DNA of 64,000 nucleotides from Paraspadella gotoi (Eukaryota; Chaetognatha), in contig CM119264.1 of NCBI GenBank assembly GCA_051294375.1, positions 8,678,764-8,742,763 on the forward strand, in the 5' to 3' direction. The notes below the pieces were generated by a model that ran no database searches, was not told the DNA's origin, and saw only the letters and a list, made by a program, of their open reading frames with translations. The position numbers and the translations under genes were made by a program. Positions 36,871 through 49,299 of the stretch are shown here, one piece after another (the first letter of the stretch is position 1; every line of letters begins with the position of its first letter).

Positions 36871-37380
36871 ACTTTTCCTCGCTTTTTTAATGAATTCAGC
36901 CGCTGTCGATCAAGTTCTTTTGATCTCACAAGCATCCAGTTCTAATTTGTCTGTCTTTTTCTTCTCTTCTCCTCGTTCCATTTCCTTCTGCCTTTCTTCT
37001 TCCTCTTCCTCTCCTTCCTTCCACTTCCTCCTCCTGTCCTTACCTTCTTCCTTCCTTCCTTCTTTCTATGTAGCGAATTTCAAGAACTGTCTTTTTCGTA
37101 AGTCTTCATAGTAAAGCGTGTACAAAGGCGTACTAAAGGCGTACGAAGACGTTACTGAAGGCGATACTGAAGCCATCGTATTACGGCGGCCCTACTGAAA
37201 GGCTTATGAAGCGCCGTCTAAAGGTAAGGAAGGAAGGAAGGAAGGAAGGAAGGAAGAAAGGAAAGGAAAGAACGAAGGAGAGAGAAGAAAGAAGTGAGAA
37301 AATTAGAAACTGGGATGCTTGTGAGGATCAAAAGAACATTGTCGACAGCGCTGAATTCATTAAAAAAGCGAGGAAAAAAC
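36871..37380. repeat. Inverted duplication with minisatellite centre
   Basis: 36871-37065 (CTCGCTTTTTTAATGAATTC, TCACAAGCATCC, then CT/CCTT-rich) is repeated in reverse complement at 37206-37380. Between them lie a short spacer and a reversed copy of the CTTCAGTACGC array (37115-37200). It starts exactly at the end of a 25-N gap. GGAA units at 37225-37250 pair with CCTT units at 37045-37065. Confidence 0.82.
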
Positions 37381-37789
37381 CAGAAAAAGGAAAATAAAAT
37401 ATAAAAAAAAACAACGAAAAAGAATCCGACAACAAAGGAACAAGGCCTTGTGGATTAAAGGGACGGCGCCGATTTTAATCTTGATTAAAGGTCACCACCG
37501 CATCCAAGACAAACAAATCGCGACAAGTAAACAAAAAATCCCGTTTCCAAGGAGACCAGCGTGGCAGCGCAAAGCCAACCCCGGGGGAAGAAAACGACGA
37601 GTGGAACGTAAATCGATGCACCACACTTGGAAGGGCGCGCACGCACGGAGCGATCACGTACGCGCATTAAGGACGTACAAGTCTCGCGCGTACTTCATCG
37701 TCGGTATGGGCGTACACTATGCGGAAGTTACTTAACAAAATTGAAAGAAGGGAGAAACATTTCCCGTCGGCAAAATTTTTACGAGATTC

Positions 37790-37855
37790 CCTCTCCCTCT
37801 CTCTCTCCCTCTCCCTCTCTCTCTGTTTGTCTTCTCGGTCTCTCTCTCTTCTCTC

Positions 37856-37920
<65 letters not shown>
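37790..37920 (+). repeat. (CT)n microsatellite, interrupted
   Basis: CT-dominated tract with a longer perfect run at its end (about 37876-37920). Confidence 0.95.
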
Positions 37921-37924
<4 letters not shown>

Positions 37925-38654
37925 TTTTTTCACCTCGGGCCATGGAATGTTCTCGAACAGGGAGGGTTGACTTTTCTATTTAACATACAGATTTGTCGAT
38001 TTGAATGAATAAATTTTTATGAATAAACCAAGAAAACGCATTAAACGATCCCGTAAATATCTCGTTCTAAACCCATGAAACGAAGAAGCCTCTGGGAAAA
38101 CTAGGGACGACGGGGGAAAAAAAAAGCATAAGAAAAGCTGGAAATACGTTTTTTTTTGGGGGGGGGAACGTTTTGGGGGGGGAAAACGTTTTTTGAGGGG
38201 GGAACGTTTTCCCCATTTCGAATGCAAATTTCTGGTCCGTGGAAAGTTGACTCTGGAAAAAAATGTTTCACTCGATGCATCATCGATATGTTTTTTTGAG
38301 AAATTATTAATTATTTTTTTTCTTATTGGTCTGTAATTTATACAACAGATTCATTCGAGATTTCATTTGTCTTTGCAAATCGTTGTACGTACAAAGCTTT
38401 AAAAGACGAGACTGAACTGATGACACCGTATCGGTAAATCGGTTAGAAGCGCGTATAGAGTTGGTGACGCGTTGCTGAACCGGGACGCGGGAGCGAAAAT
38501 AAAGGCGAAAAAGTCCGGCCATAAAAAATTGGGAAACAGCCGATGTACGTGTCAGCTCTCTGTCTGACTGCCGCTACTAAACCGGGCTGTCAATTTCAAG
38601 GGCTGTTATTTTGAACGGAGGGAGAAGGAGAGCAGAGATAGGAAGCGAGTAGGA
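37921..38654. other. No strongly supported gene
   Basis: Contains G-runs at 38157-38205 (GGGGGGGAACG-like triplicate) and a 71-codon minus frame at 38307-38522 starting MAGLFRLYFRSRVPVQQRVT. That frame is Arg-rich but has no family match or splice context, so it is not called as a gene. Confidence 0.5.
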
Positions 38655-38833
38655 GGAGAGAGAGAGAGAGAGATGAGAGGGAGAGAGAGAGAGAAAGAGA
38701 GAGAGAGAGGAGGAGAGCGAGAGAGAGGAGAGGGAAAATGGCGACAACAAAATCGATGCAGTCGAAGTTCAAAAGGGCGAAAATGGAAGAACAGAGTTGA
38801 GCAGGTGACTCCTTCTCCTCTCTCTCTTCTCTG

Positions 38834-38900
<67 letters not shown>
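38655..38900 (+). repeat. (GA)n then (CT)n microsatellite pair
   Basis: GA tract (38660-38740) followed about 75 bases later by a CT tract (38817-38898), giving a potential hairpin. No wider arm homology is evident outside the simple repeats. Confidence 0.9.
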
Positions 38901-38901
<1 letters not shown>

Positions 38902-38964
38902 CACCCTCTCAGCTCCTTTTCATTGTTGTGGTGGATTTGGATGAAAAGAAAGAATTATTGAAAT

Positions 38965-39190
38965 TCCCAACGACGATAACGACGAAAAACGACGACGATC
39001 CTAGGGGAAGAGAAGCGTAAAGTGCACTATACCTGACAAAAAAAAAAATTGGGTCGAGTTTGAATCACATCAAGAAAACTAAAGTATGACGCAGATACGG
39101 TTGAATAAAAAGAAGATCAAGGAAACTATGATTTCTTATTCCGACGACGACAACGACGACAAAGATGACGATGCCGACGACGACGACTAC
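38965..39190 (+). repeat. (ACG)n-class imperfect trinucleotide patches
   Basis: GACGA-rich patches at 38968-38999 and 39140-39190. The second gives a 30-codon Asp-rich frame (MISYSDDDNDDKDDDADDDD onward, stop at the TGA after CGGCGA), which I attribute to the repeat. Confidence 0.7.
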
Positions 39191-40097
39191 ATGGAACACT
39201 CCCCCTTCCGGCGATGAATAATCCATAAACCGTTTTAGTCCTCGTCGTTGACAAGGACTCTGGGAAAAAAAAAGCTTTTGTGACAAATGTTTGTGATAAA
39301 AAGTTTGTGATAAAAAGTTTTTGCCGAGCGAAAAGAGAGGGCAAGAACCCGAAAGATTCGGCCCATAGTGAAATCCCTAATATTTTTTGGGGCCTTTGAA
39401 TCGAATGTTGTAGAGCTCTACTTGTTGCTTTTTTTTTTACATTGATAATATTTTTTTCATACGTATGAAACTCACGTCTTCTCTCAAAATTTATTCATAT
39501 ATTTTGTATTTATTTAAATATATTTATCAAGATATACGTTTGTATGAACCGAGACGTTCTATTGACCCCGTGTCCGACTTTTATTTTCCAATAATAAACA
39601 TTAAAACAACATCACATCAACCTCATATTCAAAGCCAAGCGCCTTCAATTAAGCGTCGGCAAGAGGCGGCGCCCGTCGCGCCCGTGCTCGACGTCGCCCG
39701 TGATTGGCGGAGCCCGAACTGAACGATCGCGGACAAAGGAATTTTGTCGTCGGCGAATTTATCACCTCCATTTTTCACGCGAGGATGGATTCCCTCAGTC
39801 GGGCGAGACTTTTAATTGAAAATAGTCTGCGCTCTGAGTCGTTGAGTTGAAAAAGGTTTTAAAAATGTTGACATTTAATCAAATTAGAAAAAACACATCT
39901 TTGTTAATTTAATGTAACTTAAATTTAGTTTTTTTTAAGAAATAATCACGACGCTGACAACGACGAAAACGATGAAGACAGTGCTGACGTAAAGGTAATC
40001 TTTTCTTCAGCGACCCCGAAACAATTGGTCTTCAATCATTCCCGTTCATATCTGGTATTTCTGGTCGAGCAGGCAGTCTGACTATCTTGATTGCTTG

Positions 40098-40124
40098 CTT
40101 TCTTCCTTTTCTTTTCTTTTCTTT

Positions 40125-40208
<84 letters not shown>

Positions 40209-40265
40209 TTCTTTTCTTTTCTTTTCTTTTCTTTTCTTTTTTCTTTCTTTCTTTCTTTCTTTCTT
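40098..40265 (+). repeat. (TTTC)n microsatellite
   Basis: TTTC/TTTTC array of about 165 bases, open in all plus frames and therefore the source of several spurious Phe/Leu/Ser frames. Confidence 0.97.
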
Positions 40266-40765
40266 TATTTTTTTTTCTTTCTTTCATTCTCTTCTTTCTT
40301 GTTTCCTTCCCAAGATCGTTTCAGAACCATTTCTTCATTTTATCACCTTAACTATCTCTTCATCAACTTTTCTTCTCGCTCCCAATCTCTTTCCATTCCT
40401 CATCTTCCTGCAACCTCATATCCATCTCCTACTCCTCCTCCTCCTCATCCTCCTCTTCCTCTTCCAAAATGACAAATTCCGCCGATTGATCATTTTCTTC
40501 GACGCTCAGGGATATTTAGCGCCTCGATTCAACCGGTTTTAATAGCTCCTCGGCCACGGACGCCTGCCAGCGCCTCGCCTCTCTTTTTCTCTCTCCTTTC
40601 GCTCCTCTTTCCTCGCTCCAACGCCTCGTGGCTTTTTCCTATTTCTATTGCTCCATCATTCCTCCGCTCCTCTTTTCTTTCGTCAGCTCCATTCAAATGC
40701 CATTCCATCACCAACCATTTCCAACTTGTAATTCTCCCTCATCACCCTACCTAATTTGCATTCAG

Positions 40766-40869
40766 CGCCGGTTTTATATCAAGAGCCTTCGCCGGCCCAC
40801 TTGTTCCGCCCTCCTCCGACTGACGTTCCCAAGTGGCTCGTCCGCTCTGTCGTCAAAAGATCCAAATAA
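40766..40869 (+). CDS. Candidate terminal exon, Pro-rich
   Basis: Follows a good acceptor (pyrimidine-rich tract, GCATTCAG) and, with a two-base lead, encodes PVLYQEPSPAHLFRPPPTDV then PKWLVRSVVKRSK and TAA. The local rise in GC and the amino-acid composition look protein-like, unlike the neighbouring CT-rich sequence. The overlapping longer frame at 40628-41074 is a competing reading. No family recognised. Confidence 0.3.
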
Positions 40870-41284
40870 GATGTACACAACAAAGTCGAGACATGAATCC
40901 AAAGAATTAGCTCCTCATCGTGGGATCATCCTCAACGCTTTCATGATCTACAAACACCTCGTCAAAGACTTTCCAGTTTCCACAATTGCTTTAGCGTTCG
41001 CAGCATTTTTTGCCACAGTCCTCCGCTACCTCTGCTATTCATCCCTTCGTCGCCCCTGTCGCTGCCGCGCTTAATGGCGCGGGCCTCGTCGCAACTTTCG
41101 CCACCGCCCGACGCAAGCAGTCCGCCGCCTCCCGCCGCTTTCCGCCGCTTTCCGCCGCCATCGCCACAAAGAATTTGATGAAGGGAAAAAAATGGAATCG
41201 AATTCAGGGCGAAAATGGTTGCAACGTCGTCCAGGGGCCAAAGGTCAGGTGAAAGCTCTCGTTTAGGGGTGTGTGTTTGCTCGC

Positions 41285-41320
41285 TCTCCTCTCTCTCTCT
41301 CTCCTCTCTCTCCTCTCTCT

Positions 41321-41362
<42 letters not shown>
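41285..41362 (+). repeat. (CT)n microsatellite
   Basis: CT tract with three TCC interruptions. Just upstream, 41060-41165 is a CpG-rich patch with three CCGCCGCTTTC-like units. Confidence 0.95.
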
Positions 41363-41366
<4 letters not shown>

Positions 41367-42160
41367 CTTTCCCGTTCGCCTGTTTTCCATTACCATGCCG
41401 GGGGGGGCATGGGATGTGTACGAGGGGCGGTGCTGCCGTGCCCACAGGGTGGGTTCGGTGACAATGACATCGAGGAAAAATAAAAAAAAAATGTTGTGAA
41501 TATAAGGAAAAAAAATAAGAGAGTGAATGAAGAAAATGGGAGAAAAGAAAATACAAGAAGTTGGCAAAAGAAGAAAGGCAAATAGAAAAGGAATAAATAA
41601 CAAGATAAAAAAGAAAAGAGAAGGTATTGCCGAGAAAATGGGAAGCGGTTCCTGTTAACCTTCATGACCTTTCACATAGTTTGAGATTCACATAGAGTTT
41701 GCTCGATTGCTCTCAAACCTGATATGTATGATTAAAAAAACATTTTAAACATACTAAATGACATTTAAAAAATAAATGTTACAGTTCACAAAGGTTTCAA
41801 GATTTTCTTGTTTATTACACTTTCTTTTAAAAACGATGGTGATAAACGGTAATCCGATTTTTACTTTCAGTCTTTCCAGAGAAATATTTATTTGAATCTA
41901 AATTTAAACAATGGAACAGAAAGTTTATTTTGTCAAAACTAAAATTTTCAAGAATTTTCTCAGTTCGTGTCCCACGTTCATCTTTGTTTCCAAACCTCCC
42001 ATCAGTCTTTCTAAAGAAATTTGCATTATTTCTTTTTTTTTATAGAAACGAGAAAAAAAGAATCATTCTCTTAATATATTCTTCACGGCATAAAAATTTG
42101 CCACCGTCTTATTCGCATCCATTTTATTTTTCGAAAAAAAGTCATTTTTCTTTAAGAAGT

Positions 42161-42292
<132 letters not shown>

Positions 42293-42299
42293 TATCCCC

Positions 42300-43400
42300 T
42301 TTTACATCTGAAATCATTAAAAATGCAGCCCCGACAAAAACAGAAAAGTTCACGCTTCAAGTAGAAAATGCTCTGGGAGAAAGAAGAGTGTAAGGAGTGA
42401 AATGAAGAGGGGTGCTTTAATGAGTGAAGGGGGTCTCCGATGTTCTACATTAGAAGTGTTTGCATTACAGGGAAGATGCAAGTTGTGGAACAACTGGGAA
42501 CAAAGATAGGAAGGTTAATAAGGACAGAATGTTTTTCAACGCTTATCTTCTGGCGACCTGGAGAGCAGAAAATCAACTAAAAAGTTAAAACGGTGAGATT
42601 ATGTAATTACTAAATGTTAAGCAGAGGATCGAAGACACATAGGAGAGGCAGAACGCATATAACCGGATGGACGATTAATAAGATTAATGGATTAGGAAAC
42701 AGGAGGCGATAAAGAAATTAATGACTTTGGTAAGACGTTCGTTTTTGCTTTACGACGGACGTCCAAGAAATCCGCGAAAAGCTTTTGTCTTGTCAAAGAC
42801 TTTTAAAAAAATGAAAAGCTTGGTAAAGGATTCTCGAAGAGAGAGAAAAATAGCTCTCGATTCTTACTTGGCAAATATGCAGTAAATATTACAAATAGTC
42901 GGAAATAAAGCAAAGAATTACTGGCCGATTGTTGAACCAAGACCGACAAACGATTAAACTACAAAACTACAAAAGGGGAAAAGTTTTTTATCTAATTGGC
43001 GAGAAAGTAAACAAAAATTTCAAAAAAATGCAAAAGAAAAAAAATAAAGATCAAAAAATTAATCTAATTGAAAAACGACGATGTGCCTAAACATAATTAC
43101 TACGATAGATCATATTGCGTGCAGATAAAAGGACCGACGGAATGACTCGGGCGCAATCACGATGATTATTAGCCAAAAGAATAAAAAGGAAAGTGGCAAT
43201 CTGTTTAAAACTTCTTTCAAAGGGATTAACTGAAGAGCCATAACCCTGATTGTTCTTTCTCTGGTCTTTGGAAGGTTTATTGTGATCGTGAACGCAGATA
43301 AGAAAATAGAGAGGGAGACGGGACGCAAGAGAGAGAGAGGAGAGAGGAAGAGAAGAAGAAAGAGAGGGGCAGAGAATTGAATTTGAATTTATGAAAAACA
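42300..43400. other. No supported gene
   Basis: AT-rich sequence without convincing frames, between the (CT)64 tract and the LINE remnant. A short GA tract lies at 43331-43370. Confidence 0.6.
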
Positions 43401-43899
43401 AAGTGCGAGCTTTAGGCTTTGTACTTTAAACAGCCCTAAAGCAACATTATTTATGATTTGTAAGTATGTTAATAGTTTTTTGGAGTTTTCAATGGTACAT
43501 GAACAATGATCAAGTTACTAATTCTAGGGACAGCATAGGCGCTCTGTTCTAACTCACAAATTTAGCAGACATTTTTTTGTTGGAAAGCCGATCCACCCAA
43601 CAAAGCCGTTGCTATTGGTGATCACATTGTTGTAAAACAGTATTATATACGCAATGTTACTAATAATTACATTCAATAAATGAACAAGTTAGTTTTTTTA
43701 ATAATTGTTATTGATTCTTTGTACAGATATTATTTTGTACGTATTACAGTAAAGTGGGGATCATGCTTGCTTGCATCCAAAGGCAAATATTTGATAATCT
43801 ATTGAATAGGCAAAAACTATATGAAAGACTTTTAAATTGCTCGTAAATTGATAATTTATCAATTTTATTCCCAGTGGTAAGGAAACCCAGCAATATAAA

Positions 43900-45130
43900 C
43901 ATGTTGATGAAATATTATAAAACATGAAACACTATAGTGGAAAATAGTCTGATGAACTAATGTAATTATCTCCTGTTATATATAACGCAGAAATATCTAT
44001 TAATTGCACTATATGTTTCGATTTTGACTTTAAAAAATAAAGTCAATATAAAATGGGTTGTCCATGTTAAGCTTTTTGGTCAATGTGATAACATTCTAGA
44101 AAGTATGACTGTGTCACAAACAGGGATTTCTCTCAATGAATAAAAAAAGTTATTACACATCATGAGTTTTTTAAAGAAGGACATCTTGGTAATAAGGGAT
44201 ACATTTAAGATTTGGCTGACATAGTCCTTAAAAAACGACGTGTTTGCAGTTCATTCTTCAGATCGATGAAGGGTTGCTTGTAGAGATTTACATTCGCTAG
44301 CTCTAAGTTTTCGTAGAGACTGACCAGGCGAAGGTCATCGGCATATTGTGAGGCAATTATCTATGAACCTTGTGGTCTTAAGGTCGATTGTTTTGTGGTT
44401 GGTTGGTGCAGAATAATCAGTTTTGGTAAGCAAGTGGTTTTATGATTAGGGAGATGCCTCTATAATAGAAGGCAAATTAGTTCTGGGACTTAGGACTGCT
44501 TCCTTGTGGTGATCCACACAGAATGTCAATCAAATCAGCACTTTTTCTCCTCGTAAACAACACGAAATTTTTCTATTTGTCATAAAATGAGCAATTATTT
44601 TAACATGCCATATGGTAGTTTAATATGATTAATTTTGTATATTGAAAGACCCTTGGTAGCAAATTGTTGTGCAAAAGCTTTGCATAGTCCCTAGCGTGAC
44701 AAGATTGTTCTCACCTCTATTTTGAAACCAAGAATGCGCATCTTCAACGAGACAAGTTATGTTCAGGTGCGGATCTTCCTTTTTTAAAACTGATTGTAAT
44801 TTCGCGTCCTTTTGTTTCTATTGTTAAGTCGCATCATGAATTAAACGCTGGAATAATAATGTCTTTCAGAACTTAACCCAGCACAAAGCAGGCCTAATTG
44901 GTCTGTAATTTCGAGGATTGGTTGAAGTCTTTACCCTGCTTAGGATATTCACGATATTGGCAATTTTCCACCGTATCGGGGAACGTAGCCAAATCTTAAA
45001 GCAACGAGCAAAAATGGATGAAAGGATGTTTAATTGTATTGAGGAAAATATTTTTTTAACATGTTGTGAGTAAATTCCATCATGTTTCCGCGTTGCAGAT
45101 CTTGTTTAAGAAGATTTTTTAATAGTCCTC
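43900..45130 (-). pseudogene. LINE reverse transcriptase domain (remnant)
   Basis: Holds NPRNYRPI (fingers), CGSPQGSS (motif B), and QYADDLRLVS (motif C with intact YADD) in the expected order. Motif A appears as a decayed LVTLG block without its catalytic Asp-containing context. Multiple stops separate the blocks. Confidence 0.75.
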
Positions 45131-47179
45131 GATATGAATAGTTTAGTGGATTTAAAGTGTGTCTTTAATAAAAGTATTAAACTTCTGTGTATCAAAAACA
45201 TTCTTCATCGGTTGAATGAAGAATGTTTGAATATTCAATGATTTTTTTCACAATTTTACCACTCGTCATTTCTGGAGGGATGGAGTTTTGCCCATTATGG
45301 ATTTCAAGGATTTCGCAGCATGAATTTCCAAATTTGGCCTTGTGTCTACTGCTTGAGTACGTCAGCCTTTTAAGCATAGTTAGGTGGGATCTTTTCTTTG
45401 AGGTTGGTTATTCATTTAATAGTTTCCACTTTTTTGCTGCATCTCTGTTCGCTAAGGATGTCATTTGCTTTTTACGGTAGTGATGCACTTAAAGTCTTTT
45501 ATTATATATCGAATTTTATCGACATAAAAAATTGAATTCTCCTTTCCAGAGTGGGATTTGGAGAAAACCGAGTTTAGTGGATCTCAAATTTTTCTGTCTA
45601 AGTACCGCTTTAATTTTTGATTAATATTTCATTAAAATCTGGTGGTTGTGACGATATTATTATAAGACTTACTGTTTTTGTTTTTGTATTTGTTTGGGTA
45701 GCATTTTTGATGATGATGGGTGAACTCCGTTGTGGTTATATCCACTTGATCTTTTGAGAGAGAATTCTTTTGAAAGTTTATTAAGTTGTTATCAGTGTTT
45801 ATTTCGGAAATCTTGACCCAAGTTTGTTTTTCTTTACATAAATAATTTTCTTAATTGGTAGGGATTTTGTGGTGATCAATTATAGTGTAGATGGTCGCTA
45901 ACCTTTGACATCTTTCAAGAACAGTGCAACAAGGATTTTTGTCTAATAACTTTATTTTTAAGTGAGAGCTATATTTAAAACCTTTGTTTCGTTTCCTTCC
46001 GGTAGATTATCTGAGTGGTTGAAAGTTGTTTATTATAAGCAGGTTAGATCAAAATTGATAAAAGGTTTAGGAGTTGTTCTCCCTTGGGAAGAATCAAATC
46101 TGCCTTCCAAGCTCTGTATGGAGAATTGAGATCACTTATGTTGCTCTAGTGACAATCATTTCGTTTTATCAGAATAAGTTTTAATAGTTATATAAATTAA
46201 GCTCATTAGTTTTTCATAGGATGATTATATACGAGTGCAGTATAAATTTTCTTCTTATTCTTTCAATATATATGTCATTTATTAGCTCATTTGGTTGGTT
46301 TGGAAATTTTATTTTTGCAGCAGGAGATGGTCTGGAGTAGGCGATTAATACACGCCTGCGAGTAAGAGATGAATTAAGTGAAAAATGTTTTATAGTTTTT
46401 AATGCAATAAAGGTCTTTTGATACAACATCTTTTATCATTTGCATTACAAGAAATAACAATTATATTCTCTTTTAAGATTTTCCTTAATTATATTTATGG
46501 AGCTCGATAAGGAGTGTTGGTCTGTCATTTGTATAAGTTATGTAAATATTGCAAGTGGTAAATTTAGAGGCCTTGTATATATGCCTAGTGTGGTTCGACT
46601 TGATTTCCTTTTCGTTGGCATTAGCTGTAATCTTCTTCTTTCTGAACTTAGAAGATTCCACTTGTTCTTTTTGCATTTTTGAAGATTAGTTTTTGTGATT
46701 GAGTCAATCTCCCAATCCAATCCAATCATCTATTAACCTTTGGGTGGACAGCAGATTTTAAAAATCGTGTTTATTGCAGTATTTGTGGAAACTTTTGGTC
46801 TGTTTAAGGAATTCGTCGTTGCTTTTGGAATTGTTTGCGAAGAAGTCACAGCATTTTGCTATTCTCTTTGCTTTACACAGTTTTCAGTAAATCTGATCGA
46901 TTTTTCTTTTATTTTCCTCTATTGTACCTTTTTACTGAAGCTAAAATATTTTCTTTTAGATTACTGCTCTTTCCACTCATATCATTAAGGACTAAGGAAT
47001 ACGCAGTGACAGAATGTCTTGGATGTCATTATGTGACGTTTTTGTTCAGTGTTCCACTTATTTGTACAACACTGGAATAGGATGACTCTGGCTGAACTCG
47101 GGGCTGTGGAGTATTAGAGATAGTACTTTTGCTGACGACGTGTCTTCTAAGAAGGTGGGTGCAAGTTTTGAATTGGCTC

Positions 47180-47330
47180 GCTATGGCCGGCCACCACCGT
47201 TGAAAACATTTGGTATTTCAAAGTCTTGTCAGTCTTTTGTGCGGAGTGCTCACCAGCGCAACGTAAACATTATTTGATATTTCATGAGGCATTTGTTTGA
47301 AGGCCATGACCATATTTCTGGCACTTATAC
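47180..47330 (-). pseudogene. LINE ORF1 gag-like zinc knuckles (remnant)
   Basis: Contains YKCQKYGHG and CAGEHSA in one minus-strand frame, with substituted cysteines and one stop between them. These match the C..C.YGH...C / C..CAGEH...C arrangement of Jockey-clade ORF1 nucleic-acid-binding proteins. Confidence 0.7.
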
Positions 47331-48464
47331 ATTGAAGGATCTTTTCTGTAAAGTGACTTCCGTTGCACATGTGTGACTTTTGTGAAACATGTTGATGTTT
47401 GTTCTCCTAGAATTTCTTGTTTCTGTTTCAGGAATTTAAAGTCCCTTTTACATTAACTTGGTTTTCCAGTGGGAACGGATGTTAGCCTTCTGATAATACT
47501 TGAGTATCCCTTGTTAATCATATCCAACTCGGATTCTTCTTCAGAGTAATTCTGGTTCAACACTTTTGATTAAAATGGAATGGGAGACAGTATGCTTGTG
47601 GTTCGAGCTTAGGAGTGAAAAACAATATTTGTTTGTGATGCCAATTGTTAGGTTTTAACAAGAGAGTTGAATCTTTATCTTGTTTTTTGCAAAGATAATG
47701 CAGATCCCCCCGCGTTGAGTGATTTTAAATCTCATCAATAAGAGGCAGAGCGTGAAAGCTTCGTGACCAAGAGCTTAGCACAGCGTGGACGGGATTATTC
47801 TAATCTCGTCTGGAAGACGTGGTTGAAGACTGATCGACAGTTTTTCGAAAGTCATGGGGAGTGAGTTTGGGCTCTGTTTGTAGATTGTGCTATCTTGTTT
47901 CTTGAGACTGAATTTTTTTGGCAAAAAACATTTTCGTCAATTTTCATAGCCAGAATTTTGCCAAAAGGCGAGCAAAGCTGTTTTTCTTCTTCCGGCTGAA
48001 GTTGGCTTTCTAATTTTAAGTCAGACGAGTATTCCGGTGGTAGGCGCCTGGATGTATGTTCACAGTCATTAATGATTTCATCTTCTGTATTTAGATCAGG
48101 GTTTTATGAGATTTTTATTTTTACCGTGTTTTCTGGCCTTGTGATGCCAGAGTCCTTTGTCTTTTGGAAGACATTTTAGTTTTTTTATTGGCTAAGATTC
48201 CTCGCCAGTCAGTGAGATTTGTTTTTCGGTAGGTTTTACATGTAGTATTTTTTGTTCAACTGTGGGAAAGCGATTTGTTTATTATATATAGCGATTTAGG
48301 AGTTTGTTTAGAATTGATATGTGTTCAGAACAAGAGACGTTGAATTTTTACATGTCGAAGAAGTTGATTTTTCTCTGATTTTTCTTAAGTCCAAAAATTT
48401 AGGAAAAATCAGAGAGATGGAGCCTTTGGCGTGCCGGTTCAGTTTCGGGCGGTCAGATCAGAGG

Positions 48465-48525
48465 GAGAAGAGAGAGAGAGAGAGAGAGAGGAGAGAAGAG
48501 AGAGAGAGAGAGAGAGAGAGGAGTC
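48465..48525 (+). repeat. (GA)n microsatellite
   Basis: GA tract with AGG/AAG interruptions right after the LINE remnant region. Confidence 0.93.
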
Positions 48526-48894
48526 GGATATGAGCTCCTCCTGCAGGTTCGTCCAAATCTGCACGGACAACCTTGGCGAGAGCGAGAAACAACAACAACA
48601 ACGAGGACGCGGGGTGAATAAGCAAAAAGGAAAAAAAAAAGAATCGCTCGAAAACGAAAATGGGTTTGAGGAGATGAGAAGATGAGATGAAGAAGAGAAG
48701 ATGAACAAATGAGAAAGATGATGAAATTGTGTATGAAATAAAGAGAAGGCAAATAAGATGAAGAACGTGAAGATGTTGAGACGATCAAACATCTGTTGTG
48801 ATGACGACGTGAAGGATTGTGATGATAACCATGAGGTAGAAATTGCCAAGTTGAGCCGAAACTCAAAATTCGACTCTTACCGCTCTTCGTCCCT

Positions 48895-48965
48895 GTCAGT
48901 CGTCATCACTGTCGTCGTCGTCGTCGTCACTGTCGTCGTCGTCTCGGTCGTCGTCATCAATTGTC
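48895..48965 (+). repeat. (GTC)n microsatellite
   Basis: GTC/CGT trinucleotide array (ACG class) with a few interruptions; encodes poly-Val or poly-Thr/Arg by frame and is not treated as coding. Confidence 0.92.
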
Positions 48966-49299
48966 GTTGATGGAAAGAAATGCGCGAGGAAGGAAGCGGA
49001 ATTTTAATGGGGGAAAGGCGACGGGTTTTAGCCCCGGCGCTGCGCCCTCCTCCTCCTGTCCTCCTGTCCTCGATTTCTTCAGGTTCCGTTTTTCCAAAAT
49101 GACAAAAACCTCGTCTCACCTTCTTTTCCCTTTTTTTCTCCCTTCTCCCTTTTTTCTCCATTTTTTTTTCTCCCTTTTTTGGCGAATCGAATCTTCGTTC
49201 GCTCCGCATTTTTTTTCTATCTCGACATCGAAGACGAAAAAGGAGAATGAGAAAAAAATAGCCTTTTTCTTTTTCCTTTTCTTTTCAGCCTCTTTTTGA

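Larger units (their letters stand above)
43450..48100 (-). mobile_element. Degenerate Jockey/CR1-like LINE, minus strand
   Basis: Reading the minus strand from high to low coordinates, the layout of a two-ORF non-LTR retrotransposon can be followed. An ORF1 gag-like zinc knuckle lies at 47180-47330 (YKCQKYGHG at 47303-47329 and CAGEHSA at 47240-47260). A probable endonuclease region follows (about 45900-46750, with fragments such as VLIAYSRPSPAAKIKFPNQP near 46316-46375), then a linker, then RT motifs NPRNYRPI (44896-44919), a LVTL..-like block near 44690, GSPQGS (44499-44516) and QYADDL (44331-44348). Stops and frameshifts are frequent, so it is inactive. The region has markedly fewer microsatellites than its surroundings. 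Ends are approximate; no poly-A tail or target-site duplication was identified. Confidence 0.75.

Noticed and set aside
38307-38522. 71-codon Arg-rich minus frame
   Set aside because: Plausible composition but no splice sites, family match or supporting context.
39117-39220. Asp-rich small frame MISYSDDDNDDKDDDADDDD
   Set aside because: Driven by an ACG-class microsatellite with no non-repeat protein-like flank.
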